The position numbers and the translations under genes were made by a program. A stretch of 64,000 nucleotides of DNA from Silybum marianum. Taxonomy: Eukaryota > Streptophyta > Magnoliopsida > Asterales > Asteraceae. Below the pieces are notes generated by a model. That model worked only from the letters and a program-made list of their open reading frames with translations, did no database searches and was not told the DNA's origin. Below are positions 45,313 to 56,220 of this stretch, piece after piece (the stretch's first letter is position 1; the number at the start of each line of letters is the position of its first letter). The stretch is taken from contig CM072529.1 of NCBI GenBank assembly GCA_036898165.1, forward strand, positions 38,906,501 through 38,970,500, read 5' to 3'.

Positions 45313-46265
45313 CCTAATGTCGGTGACTAGGTCACCGACGGTATCTCTCTCTCACCTCCTCCATCTCTCTCAAAACCCTAAACCTAAGTCACTGCCGCTA
45401 ACCACCATACACCAGCCACCGATTAAATCACCGAGAACTCACCTTCCGACGGCGACTCAACCACTGACGTCACCGACATCTAAACCACCGCCGTGACACA
45501 CCATCCACTGACGCCGACGCCTTGCTTGCGTCACTTTCCGACGTCTTGGTTACGTCACCTTCCGACAGCACCTCTCTTTCCGACATCACCACCAAGCCAC
45601 CGACACCGTCTATTACCTTCCGACGATCACATCCCATCCACCGACGTCGAGCCACCGAGTTACCCTTACCGACATCGACTCACCCGCATCCACCGATGTC
45701 ACTCTGACGTCACTTTCCGACGTCTCACCTCTGTGGCATCCACCGACGTTTTCCCTAAGTCTTTAGCGACCAACGATTGACTCTCTCTCTCTCTCTCTCA
45801 GTCAATCCACCGACGTCTCACCTCTGTGGCATCCACCGACGTTTTCCCTAAGTCTTTAGCCACCAACGATTGACTCTCTCTCTCTCTCTCAGTCAATCCA
45901 CCGACGTCTCTTCCATTCTCAGACCCGACGTTGTACACTCACCGAGGTAACCGTTACAACCATTCACATTCTTAACCCCTTAAAGATAACTCTTGACTTA
46001 CTACTCTTGATAAGCAAGATTCTTTGTTCTTATCCCTAATGACATCATCAACATCATTAATGTCAGAGACCATATGCCGAATTCAACCCTAAAAACCCTT
46101 AAAATTCTGACCTTTCAATCACCAAAAGTAATCATTATTTTTGAAAATTGAAATTCCCTCTCATATATAACCACTTCCCCCACTTCCTTACCACCTTTCT
46201 CGCACCCTCTCTCTCACATTTACAAAAGCATAACATGCAACCTGCAACTTTCTTCATCTTCTTCA
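45313..46265 (+). other. Spacer and leader of the 3' ORF (inner Sirevirus)
   Basis: GC-richer than its surroundings, with dense 'ccaccgacgtc' and 'tcaccgac' phrases from 45330 to 45920, in all three frames. It holds a tandem pair of about 92-base units (45716-45900). TCACCGA motifs match those of the LTR. No ORF carries a recognisable domain. The leader ends 'cttcttcaatg', giving the ORF start at 46266. Confidence 0.6.
45716..45905 (+). repeat. Tandem duplication of about 92 bases
   Basis: 'ccgacgtctcacctctgtgg' through 'caacgattgactctctctctc' is present twice almost identically; each unit ends in a CT microsatellite. Confidence 0.88.
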
Positions 46266-47928
46266 ATGGCTTCTCCTTCAAGATCCTCAGAAGAATAAAC
46301 AATGACATTTGGATCTCTCTCTTTCCCTGCATGCAATTACTTTGGACGAATAGGAGTTGATAATGCTCATCCTGAGTACAATGACATCTGCTGGTTCCTT
46401 CAAAGGTGCCCTCTCCAGTATGCTCTTACAGCAAAACCCAAGATGACTAAGTTTCTTCTTGGAAACTTTTGGTTATCATGCACATTTGATGCTTCTACAG
46501 ATCAAATCTTGGCATCTGTTCTCAGTAATGATGAACATGATGTGGCTTTTGATGTTGAAGATGTTCGTAATATTCTGAGACTTCCCACTTATGATACATA
46601 TGAAACATTTTCTCTTGGAAATGAACACCAACAAGTGGTGTCTGTTATGAACTATTTGGAAGAGAAGAGGGGCTCAAAGTCAAAGGGTCCAGGTACACTA
46701 CTAAGGAAAAATATGGGGAACATATGGAACTTTCTTTTTGCTCATCTTATTCTGTGCCTAAGCAAGAAGACAGGTGGTCCGGATCAGTCACCTTCCCAAG
46801 TAACTGAATTGGCACATGCTCTAATATTTCAAAGGAGGATAGACTTCGCAAGCTACTTCTTCAATGTAATGATCTCCTCTTTCTCCACCCTCCGACGTCC
46901 TCAGGTACCATTTCAACGCCTTTTCTCTCTTATTATTCATGCAAAGTTGGCAGATAAACTAGAGAAAAGATATGATATCATTTATGATCTCCCTCTTCAT
47001 CAAGTGGGAAATTAAATAATGAAAAAGGGAGTCTTAGCAACAGACAACCCTCTCCGACCTTCCATGACTGAGTTTGCAAGGAATGCAACTCTCTCTTGGG
47101 GAGAAAATGAACCACGTCTTCAAAGAACCTCAGGTATGTCCTCTACCTCTTCTGCACCTAGAGTAACTGATGTGCCCAAATCTCGTAAAAGATCTAAAGC
47201 GTCGGGCACATCTACCTCCGCACCCACTGATGCTACCAAGCCAAAAGAACCTTTGGCTTCTACCCAAGCATCTAAGTCCCAAAAGCGGAGACACTCAAAA
47301 AGCCCCCCAAAGACTTCCTCAAAGAAGTCTAAGGGAACCCAAAGGGTTAAAACTCATATGCCATCTACTGACTCCCAAAAGTTAGTAGGTGTTGAAAATA
47401 TCCTCACCAAACCCAAGGAACACTCAACCAAACCTAGCTCCTCCATGCCCTCTCAAAAGGACATGGTTGTACAAAGGGACACCCCTGTTATTCCTTCATC
47501 AACCTTTTCACTAGTTGATGAAGATGACTTGGAATCTTCCATCCAAGGTACCTCTTCACCACCCCCGGAGCTCTCACAGCTCCTTTTCCACACTCCATGT
47601 GAGAGTGCACCACAACCAGGTGCATTTGCTGGAGCATCCCATCTTACCACAACCAGGTGCATTTGATGGAGCATCCCATCTCCCGTACATGCAAAGGTTG
47701 TGGAGGAACCCATTACTGAGGAATCCTCTCAAAGACACTCTCCTAAACGTGTCTCCCCCACATCTCCTAAATCCCCCCAAGAAAACCTATAGGTTTGGTG
47801 GATTATTCTTCTAGTGATGATGATGCTGATCAACCACCAAAGCCTCAACCTTCTGCTCCCATGTCTTCCAAACAGGGAATTATCTTCTCCAAGCTTTCAC
47901 TAGCTTTACCCGTGACACTATACGTCGG
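46266..47928 (+). pseudogene. Sirevirus 3' ORF, N-terminal and Ser/Pro-rich part, copy 3
   Basis: Starts MASPSRSSEE at 46266 in the leader context, with an in-frame TAA at 46296-46298. The first domain (46302-47015) contains CWFLQRCPLQYAL, FLLGNFWLSCTFD, ILRLPTYDTYETF and NIWNFLFAHLILCLSKKTGGPD and aligns with the outer element's ORF. After a TAA at 47013-47015 comes MTEFARNATLSWGENEP and a Ser/Lys/Pro-rich region. A 37-bp tandem duplication at 47609-47682 brings a TGA into frame. No transmembrane helix is clear; LFAHLILCL is short. Confidence 0.75.
47609..47682 (+). repeat. 37-bp tandem duplication
   Basis: 'accacaaccaggtgcattt' through 'gagcatcccatct' is present twice with a 37-base period. 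37 is not a multiple of three. Confidence 0.9.
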
Positions 47929-49410
47929 GTGGAAACTCTAGAAGATCATGCTACTAAAGAAATGGAAAGAATGGCTTCACTTTCCTCATCTCTTAGATCT
48001 AACATTGAGGAGTTGTCGGTGAGTCACCCAACTCTAATGACATGTTTAGATCTCCTACACTTGGATATCCTTGATCTTCAGCAAGGGTTTTCTTCAAGTC
48101 AAGAATCTGTGCTCTCTTCCATCCGGGAACTTCGAAGTTCATCTTCTCAGCAAGCCACCGAAATATCTTCTATTATTGCCAATCAGAAGGCAATTATGGA
48201 GTCTCTTTTCAGTCTTCACACCAAGGTTGATAAAGTTCCAACCTCTTCTCCAACGGTTGAACTTGATGTTGGTGATTCATTCTTCTTGGACAAAGATAGA
48301 TTTGTCCTTCAAAGAGTTGAAAAGAAAATTGGTGCTCTCTGCTCTGATATGGGAAGGATGAAGGAGTTTCTCTCTTTAGTGGGTTTCAAGGGTTCAACCA
48401 CTGAGGAGGAGAAAAATGAAAAAAATAAGAAAGCTACCTTCACAGCCGCAAACATTGCCACCACCTCAGCCGCCGACGCCGCCGTTGCCACCACCATCTC
48501 AGCCACCGACGTGGCAGCCACCGAGGTGGCACTAACAGCCACCGATGGTGGTGTGGTCACAGTAGCCACGGTCACCGAAGTGACTCCTCACGTGGTCACC
48601 ACTGTGACTGACCCCCTGGTCACCGAGTTACCTGAAGCAGCTGTTAAGGGGGAGAGTGTCAGTGCTCAACCCCTTGAAATTGAAGAAGAAGAAGAAGAAA
48701 AGAAAAGAAAAGAGAAGGCCAAAGGAAAGAAGCCAGTTTCCTTTGAAGATCAACAGGAAGAGAAAAAGAGAAGGAAAAGGATGAGAGATCCTCAAGCAGA
48801 TACTCTTAGACTTCAGCCTGCCCCTACACTGACCGATCCTCTTAGGGTAATTCTAACTGAAGCTGAAAAAGAAGAAGCAATCAGGGCTCAGCTTGAGTAT
48901 GATCAGACTAATGTACTCAAGCTAGCTCATGATGAAGCTGTTCATGCACAGGTCTCCGATGCTCTTCAAGCTCAGAAAGATGAGCTTGAAAATATTAAGA
49001 AGAAATCTGAAGCTGCAAAGATGCTTGATGAAGCCAAGAAAGCAAAGGAAGTGGAGTGGTTTAAAAGGAGATTAAAGAACAGAAAGGATGATTCAAAAAT
49101 CATCGGTGCTACCATCCATCCTCCAACCAAAAATTCTCCCAAGCTACTTGTCACAATTAAAAGAGCTGACTCACTCTTGAAAGTTTATGAAGTTGAATGG
49201 CTGGAAGTTCTTGGGATAACCGAATGGCTAGAAGTTGGAAGTTGTATTGCCAAAAGCAAGAGCAAATACAAGGTTTCTCCAGAGCTTCTGACATCCCAAG
49301 GGCTCACAGCTCCTTCCTCTCTGCTATTCTAGGAGTACCTCCAGTTGAAGACCATGGAATCACAAAGCTTATCTTGGATGAGCTAAAAAGAAGGGAACCG
49401 ACTCCATGAA
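47929..49410 (+). pseudogene. Sirevirus 3' ORF, coiled-coil and C-terminal part, copy 3
   Basis: A 467-residue frame. Helical start (METLEDHATKEMERM, SLRSNIEEL), a Thr/Ala/Val-rich low-complexity stretch (48440-48640, GCCACCGA codons), a basic patch (EEKKRKEKAKGKK), a coiled coil (48850-49070), then RRLKNRKDDSKIIGATIH and the conserved core VLGITEWLEV with AKSKSKYKVSPELL. A frame change after this leads into IPRAHSSFLSAILG at 49290 and the TGA at 49408. The matching core is in copies 1 and 2. Confidence 0.8.
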
Positions 49411-49654
49411 TAGTCTTCATATAGTGTGAACTTTATTAATCATGTACCCTGTATGATGTACAATGTTGTGTGTTGATTAATAAAAGTTCATACTCTTCTT
49501 CCTCAAAAACTCTTGTTAATATCTTTACTTTTCTTGCACATATTTATATACTTATACTGTACATACTCAGTTAAAAAAAATCTGAGTCAAAAGAACCCAA
49601 AAGAAATAGAAAGGGTCAAAAAGAATTATTTTCTAACTTACAGGTATCATCATC
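49411..49654 (+). other. 3' untranslated internal region (inner Sirevirus)
   Basis: Non-coding, with 'gattaataaaagttcatac' near 49478, resembling the tail after the ORF in the remnant at 13770. Confidence 0.55.
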
Positions 49655-49667
49655 AAATAGGGGGAGA
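49655..49667 (+). other. Polypurine tract of the inner Sirevirus
   Basis: AAATAGGGGGAGA directly before the LTR start TGTTGGG; identical in core to the PPT of the outer element. Confidence 0.92.
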
Positions 49668-49668
49668 T

Positions 49669-50796
49669 TGTTGGGTCACCGATGATTTGGTGATGAACCA
49701 CCTTCCTTTGTATGATTGATTTTTTTACAGGTTCTTTTGAAGGTCTGAAATATGCTTCAAGTATTGAAAAGTCAAAGACTATTCAATCAAGGGTTGTACA
49801 TCAAAAAGTGGAATTTTGGATGTACCAACTAACTTCAATATTCAGATCATTTTGCCAAAGTCAAGATTGGGTAGCCAATATAGTGGGTCACCGATGGTAC
49901 ACTTAAAAGTCATCAAAAGTACTAAGGACATCAATACAAGATGAGGTCATCAAGTTTGAAGTCATGGTCACCGACACTATAATCTTGGTCACCGAAATTG
50001 CAGGTATCTTTTCTAAGGCTGTGATATCAAGTCACAAGTTCAAGGGTGTACACTTTCAACACTTAGTGAAAAATGAAGTTTATCAAGAAAAGTGTACAAT
50101 TATCAATTCCAGCCCTACAAGGTATCCACTGATGTGATACATAGGTTCATGTATCACTTAGCAATTTTCAAGAGATAAGTTCTTGACTCACAACAAATGC
50201 AAGACACGTGAGCAGCAAGAACTTGGGCATCAAGCCTTAAATAAAGACATTCTCTTTTATTCTTATAAAAGGAATATTTGTCTTTTAGCTAAAAGGTTTG
50301 ATGGGACTTCACAGAGCATGAAGAAAAGAAGATAAAGTTATCTGACATTACGTGCTACAAGGAATGGTTCATCCATTATTCTAGTACAAAGGGAGTGGTC
50401 TCTTTCTTTGTCTAGCAGATACACTTCCAGCTAATGAAACCTTGACAGCTGTCCACATGCATCCCATGCATGGGCACTATAAAAGGTGATGAAGTCCTTC
50501 CCAGAAATCTCACGCTTTCAACAAATCTTCAAAGTGATTATTTGTTTGACTCCGGCAAAGCTGTGTGCTATAACAATCTTGTTTCAACTTCCTTAGTGTA
50601 TAAGTTAATTATTGTTATCTGTGTGTTTAGTTTGATAGAATAGTGTGTCTGTTCTTTTCCGCATCAAACTACCTGTGTGTAAATATTTGATATTTATATT
50701 AAAAAATTTAAAAAGAGTATATTCTATGTGTTTTATATTCAACCCCCCTTCTACAAAACCCTCACTTAGTTAGCCATCTCTCTTTGGGGACTAACA
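49669..50796 (+). repeat. 3' LTR of the inner Sirevirus
   Basis: 1128 bases matching 38127-39251 with about two dozen substitutions. Ends CTAACA followed by the GTACC duplication. Confidence 0.95.
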
Positions 50797-51343
50797 GTAC
50801 CCATATTACTATGGGTCCTGCTTTGTTAGTGGAAGGAGTGGCGGAGGAGCTATTTGCTGAAGAACTTTCTTCAGTGGATATCTTCACCTTTGTTGGTTTT
50901 GCAACCTTGGTGGATTTCACTCTTGCTGATTTATCAGCTTGAGCTACTTTCTTTCCATGAGCTAGCTTATCAGCTTTAGTAGCATTTGGACACTTACTTG
51001 CAATGTGGGTAGTTTCACCATAGTGATAACACTTCCTATATTTGTAAGGTTTGGGATTTAAAGATTTCAGAGAGATTGAAGGGATTTTGTCAGGAATAGG
51101 ACCAAGAATTCCTTTATCCATTGTTCTTGGATGTATAACAACCTTTTAAGGAACAGGAGTGAGATCAATCTTAATTTTGGGGGTTAATCTCTGAGAGAAT
51201 TCAGAGATTTTTCTCCCAGGTTTAGGATTGCTCTCTGAGGAGTTAGAGGATTTCTTGTTCTTCTTCTGAACATTTTTATTTCTAGGAACCTGGTCAAGAA
51301 TCTTGTTTTTGACCACTTTCTTAGAGTTGACAGATTTTAACAC
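50762..51343 (-). pseudogene. Gag C-end of the outer Sirevirus at the insertion site
   Basis: Two pieces in one frame separated by a TAA at 51146-51148. The first is Lys/Ser-rich (RNKNVQKKNKKSSNSSE). The second holds a zinc knuckle at residues 31-44 in which the second Cys is Tyr (CYHYGETTHIASKC), followed by a Ser/Lys tail. The element's own coding stops at 50802, where the inner element begins; the last codons before that are fused to LTR sequence. Confidence 0.85.
50797..50801 (+). repeat. Target site duplication, right copy (GTACC)
   Basis: Pairs with 38122-38126. Confidence 0.95.
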
Positions 51344-51633
51344 AGGAGTCTTCTCATTAGATTAAGGTCTCTGAGACGAAGAGGAGGGATCAGGGATAGA
51401 GGAGACAAACATTTCAAATTTAAGCATGGAACGGTCTTTCTCTGATTCTTCCTTTTCGACGTTAAAGCCTAACCCACTTCTTACTTTCATAGGGATCTGG
51501 GCATTGATGATCTCATTTACCTTGTCAGAGGCTTTGCACCATCCTTCGATGGTAGCCTTTTCAGATTTGAGATCAGCGATGGCTTTTTCTCTTTCAGCGA
51601 TAGCTTGCTGCTTCTCGGTGCTAATTGTTTGAT

Positions 51634-52200
51634 TTACAAAGACTTGGTCTTTAAGGTTTCCTCAATCTTTGAAAGTTCTTTGATTTTTAGATGACAAATT
51701 TTTAATTGTTCAGATAAATCAGTGTTAATTTTCTCAGCTTTGATTTTTCCATTTAAAGCATTGTAAAAATCAATAGTCATAGCATCAAGTGCAGATAAGT
51801 TATCATTTTCAAATATTAAGGAGATAGAAGGAATGGATACCTGAGTAGAAGGGGACTCAGAGGAAGAAGTTTCAGATACTTCTTCAGCGTCTTCTATTCT
51901 TGCCATTAGACATAAGAAGGCAAGATCTTCTTCATCTGTGCCTGACTCATCAGAGGTTTTAGCCCAGTCACCTTCATCGTCCCAATCAACTTCTTCAGCT
52001 ATAAGACCTTTGCCTTTTGGCTGGTTTTTCTTCAGATCTTTGTATTTATTTTTTAATTTCAAATACTTCACTTTCTTATCAGAGGTCAGCGAGGTAGTGG
52101 GGGCTGCAACTTTCTTGGATCTACATTCACTAGCGAAGTGACCCTTTCGCTGACAATTGTAGCATATGGCTGAGGCTTTCTCAGCGGGCATAGTCTTCAA
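51634..52200 (-). pseudogene. Gag middle with first zinc knuckle (outer Sirevirus)
   Basis: 188 residues. An intact CCHC knuckle CYNCQRKGHFASEC lies near residue 13. An acidic stretch (EEVDWDDEGDWAKTSDESG) follows, and then the start of a coiled coil (LNGKIKAEKINTDLSEQLKICHL). The coiled coil continues through a stop into 51344-51633. Frame differs from the gag N-terminal ORF. Confidence 0.85.
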
Positions 52201-52390
52201 TTTATCAGAGTCAGCGAGAGTCGGTGTTCTCTAAAGTTTCTCTTTCCGGCGAATCTTTTAAAGTTATTAGTTAACAGAGCCAGAGAGTTATCGAACTCAG
52301 AGATGTCAGCATCAGTGAGTTGATCTTCTGAATCAGTTTGACCTAATTCAGTGATGAAAGTAATAGTAGAGGAGGAAGCATTTAATGGAT

Positions 52391-53152
52391 TTACCTCTCT
52401 GAAGACAGGAGTGCCAAAGAAGTACTTTTGGCACCCTTGGGTTCATTGATGAGGTTTTTCCTCAAAACTTGGGATTGCTCTTCATTTAAGAGCATTCCAT
52501 ACAAAGCACTTAAAGAAAGAGTTTCAAGATTCTTTGACAATTTCAGACATGTAGTGTACACTGCCCTTTGTTCGGGTAGTGCCTCCATGAACTTTGTCAG
52601 AATTTCAGCGTTGGAATAGTGTCTATTGACTGTTTTTAAATCAATCAACAAGCAGTTAAAACGCTGGTGAAGTTGAGAAAGAGTTTCACCTTTATGATGC
52701 ATTAAGCTTTCATACTGTCTTACTAGATTAATACTTCTAGTGATTTGTACCTCAGATGTTCCTTCATATTGAATACATAGAGTATCCCACATGGCTTTAG
52801 AAGTCCTCATTTTCATTACTGAATGATAGACTTCATCAGGGAGGGACATTGCTATTATGGATCTTGCTTTTGAGTCAGTAGCAATTTCTTTCTTATCTTC
52901 TTCAGTCCATCGATTAGGAGTTTTAATGCTACTCCTTTCAGGGATGGCTGGAGTAGTGGTGGTGGCAGGAACACCAGCTACAATAGTTGTAGGAACAAAT
53001 GGTCCGTTTTCTATACAGTAAGGGATCTTTGGGTCTGATCCTTCTAGAAACAGAGACATTCTTTCCTTCCATAATGGGAAATTATCATGGCTAAATCTTG
53101 GCGATTTAGCTAAAGATCCATTGTCATTATAGTTTGTATTAGGATTCGACAT
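52391..53152 (-). pseudogene. Gag N-terminal domain of the outer Sirevirus
   Basis: 253 residues starting MSNPNTNYNDNGSL, 50 bases inside the PBS. FPLWKERMSLFLEG, AMSLPDEVYHSVMKM, MWDTLCIQYEGTSEVQ and LYGMLLNEEQ match the inner element's gag. Frame is lost near 52390; the coding then runs on in another frame toward the zinc knuckle. The region 52201-52390 is gag in that other frame (SSSTITFITELGQTDSED). Confidence 0.9.
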
Positions 53153-53202
53153 TTTTTTAAAATAGTTTAGAGAGAAAATATTTTAAATATAGAGAACACA
53201 CT

Positions 53203-53214
53203 GCTCTGATACCA
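53203..53214 (-). other. Primer binding site of the outer Sirevirus
   Basis: Minus-strand TGGTATCAGAGC, two bases from the LTR end. Confidence 0.95.
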
Positions 53215-53216
53215 CT

Positions 53217-54084
53217 TGTTGGTCCCTAAGGAGTCTACAAGAGTTCTTGGATATAGAAAGAGTTTGTTGAAGGGGGGGGGGGGGGGTTGAATACAAACAC
53301 ACAGATTTTTAGTTTTTAAATTAGTTTATATTGCATAAACAAATTTACAGTTACAAGCGGAATTAGAACAAGTTTAAACCTATTCTATTGTAACTAAGAA
53401 ATCACTAAGAATGATGCACGAGAAAGAAGTAAGAAGGAATACAGAAAGGTTAAGACAGAAGGTTGCATGTACACAGATGAAGAAGATATCTTCATCTTAT
53501 TTATACCCGTTTGCATTTAATGCAAAACAAAAGGTATGTGCAACGTGGCAAACATCCATAGGAAACTTGTCCTTTGCTCAGAATACAGCCATGTTTTTGG
53601 CCGTATATGAACAGTACCATATCAAATATGATGGGGACATAAGAGACTATTCGTACGTCCTTCTCTGATACAGTATAGGGTTTGTCTTTTGTGCATCGAG
53701 GAAAAGGTCAACGTTAATCTTGTATGAGAAGCTTCACTTGATCGCTGAGACTGAATCTTCAAGGATGAACTTTCAGTATCGCTGAGGCTTCACAAGACTT
53801 CACACTTTGGATAGATAAGCTTTGCTATTGCTGAACCGCTTCAGGTCACATAGCTGATTATCTCTTTCTTCAGCTTGGTCTTTGACTTTCGCTGAATGGT
53901 CATTTGGTGTGATCGCTGATCTTCAGATCTTTAGAGTAAAGCTTAAGGTTCCTTGATCTTCAGCGATTGCTGATGGCAGTCAGCGTATGCTTATTGCTGA
54001 ATTTGAACTTAAACTTAAACAAGGAATTTCACTAAGTGTAAAGAGGAATCATATTCAAATCACTGAGAGGAGTTATGATCAACA
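53217..54084 (-). repeat. 5' LTR of the outer Sirevirus
   Basis: 868 bases, pairs with 30890-31749. It contains a G-run near 53272 and at least five exact TCGCTGA motifs (both orientations) between 53742 and 53966. Confidence 0.93.
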
Positions 54085-54531
54085 ACAACAAGTTACCCAA
54101 TAAGTGTTAACTGGATAAATGTTGTCACTTTCACTTACCGGATAAGATTCCCCTTACCATCACTTTTACCGGGAAAACGCTTATTAGATAAGCATTTGGT
54201 AAACACCTTAATCTCACATTAACCAATTTTTTTTTAAAAAAATTTGATATTATATTGTAGAAAAAATGGATAAAAAACAAATTACGTGCGTATGACCATT
54301 TGGATCTATGAATTTTTGTAATATAATATTTCGGCCTCTCGGATTACAACTGTCATGTTCCGCCTCTGTATACAAATTCAAACATTCTTTAATTAGTTGT
54401 ATTTACGTACATATAATTTACTTATAAACTTGAACTTAATTAATATCCATCAATAAATATTGTAGATAGAGTTACTTTTTTGTCCTATTATTTTGTTTCT
54501 TTTTCTATCATAGTTTAATATCATAAAAAAT
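54085..54531. mobile_element. Right part of the split TIR element and following spacer
   Basis: 54085-54205 continues the element interrupted by the outer Sirevirus (see 30778). The rest to 54531 is AT-rich without a gene. Confidence 0.45.
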
Positions 54532-55649
54532 GAGTAAACTACTATTTTAGTCCTTGTGGTTTGCTGTTTATAACGATTTTCGTCCATGTGATTTAAAAAC
54601 TATCATTTTCGGCCTTATGGTTTTGCATTTTAATTTCTTTTTAGTCCATCAAACTAATCCTATTAACTTTAAATCATTACATCGAGGGTACATATGTCTT
54701 TTTCTATTTTATTTAATTTTCTAATTAAAAATTATTTAACAATTCATTAAAAAATAATAATAATTTATTTACATTATTTAATATTATCCTATTATACTTT
54801 ATATGGTATATTATATATACCCTTTTATAAAACAAGTTAGATTTTTTTGTTAAAAAATAATAGGATAATATTATATTCTATATAATAATATATATATATA
54901 TATACTATATTATAAATCATGCTAAAAATTTATTGATAAAATGTACAAGATTTTAAAGCTACACTAATATTAAAAAAATCATTTGAAAGTTTTAAATTAC
55001 ACTTTATAACCTTATTATGCTAAATGTACAATATTTTAAAGCTATATTATTCTCACAAACCTTACGATCCTATATAATATAAAAACAAATTCATCATTTT
55101 ATAATTTTAAAGTACACTTTATTCTCCTTTATAAATATTGTTTTATAAATTATATTATTATAATCGTCACATCAGTAACTTTAAAATGAGCTTAATATTG
55201 AATATTTTAGGATCTAATAATATTATTAAATATCATAACTTTGGTTTTTTATTTTGAGTTTGAAATAATACTTAACTGTGAGTTCTTTCTTTATTTTGAA
55301 ATAACATTATGTTTATGTTCTATTGCTTTTATAAATGTAATTTTATTTAATTATACATTTTAGAGTTAATAATGAACATAAACTTAATATCCTTAATCTA
55401 TACTACTTAATAAAGCAAATCTGCTTTTCTATTAAAAATAACCCTTTTAAACATATTGTACAACCCAACAATGCACAATCTCTTAATCTCTTAAATGACC
55501 ATTCATTTTCCCAATGACAATCTTTTAAAATTTCTTAAAAACTTTTAATTACAAGTTATAATGCATGGGATACAACTCATTATTGCACCATCTTTTTAAA
55601 TATCTTTACAAAGTCCCTAAGGTGACCCTTCATACTTCCCGCTCGACTG

Positions 55650-56220
55650 TTTCTCTTCCCAAGATCCCAATACGACGATTGCTTCCCCAAAACTTGATCT
55701 CTAGGTTTGAATATTAATTAACGCCTTCAATGGTAAGCTACAACCATTGCTTCTAATTGATTTATGGTCGCTGTATTGATTACTTCTCTTTCCCAAATCT
55801 TATGGCTTCAATGTTATATATTGATTCTGATTCTTTATGGGTTTAGGTTTACTTATCCAAAGCTCAAATGCTTTTCTTCCCCAAAGCTCGATTGCTTCTC
55901 TTTCGAGGTAAGTCTCAACCTTATGGTGGTTGTGTTCATTAACCATTGCTTATGTATGGATTTAAACCCTAACAGGGTCTCAAACGACGATTCAATTACT
56001 TATATGTATATGCTTTGGATTCAGTACCGATTCACTCTCCATCGATTCCTCAGGACTCTCCATCGCTCAACAGGTAATTTTTTGTTTGTTTGTTTGTTGA
56101 TTCCTCTGCAGAGAAGGTGTTTGAGGAAATGCCTCAAAGGATTTGTTTGCTTCGGATTCAAGATATGCTTTAATGATGGTCGCCGATTGACTCAAGAATT
56201 CAATCCAATTTGAAAGTGAG
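55650..56220 (+). other. Possible captured gene fragment in the Helitron
   Basis: Plus-strand frame 55764-56213 has exon-like phrases, with 'cttctctttcgaggtaagtc' as a possible donor and 'gttgattcctctgcagagaagg' as a possible acceptor. The translation has no domain I can name. Helitrons commonly pick up gene fragments; here this is only suggested by sequence style. Confidence 0.3.

Larger units (their letters stand above)
38127..50796 (+). mobile_element. Inner Sirevirus (Copia), plus strand, full length
   Basis: 12,670 bases: LTR 38127-39251, PBS 39254, gag 39294, pol to 45053, spacer, 3' ORF 46266-49410, PPT 49655, LTR 49669-50796, perfect GTACC target duplication. The two LTRs differ at about two dozen positions by my eye count plus one or two short indels. 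Structure is complete but gag and pol carry several nonsense codons and at least two frameshifts, so the copy is inactive at protein level. Confidence 0.95.
30890..54084 (-). mobile_element. Outer Sirevirus (Copia), minus strand, lacking RT, split by a second Sirevirus
   Basis: LTRs at 30890-31749 and 53217-54084, PBS at 53203, PPT at 31750. Without the inner element it is about 10.5 kb. Reading from the right: gag (53152 down), zinc knuckles, insertion of the inner element after the gag/protease junction, protease start plus integrase, a small RNase H tail, then the long 3' ORF. The reverse transcriptase and most of RNase H are absent. Flanking target sequences are GCAAC and ACAAC (4 of 5 match). 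Gag-pol plus a 3' ORF and this LTR style are Sirevirus traits. Confidence 0.93.

Noticed and set aside
45149..45496. ORF MFYIYLHVLYIYLYI
   Set aside because: Translation of the AT microsatellite and the repeated spacer; no real coding character.
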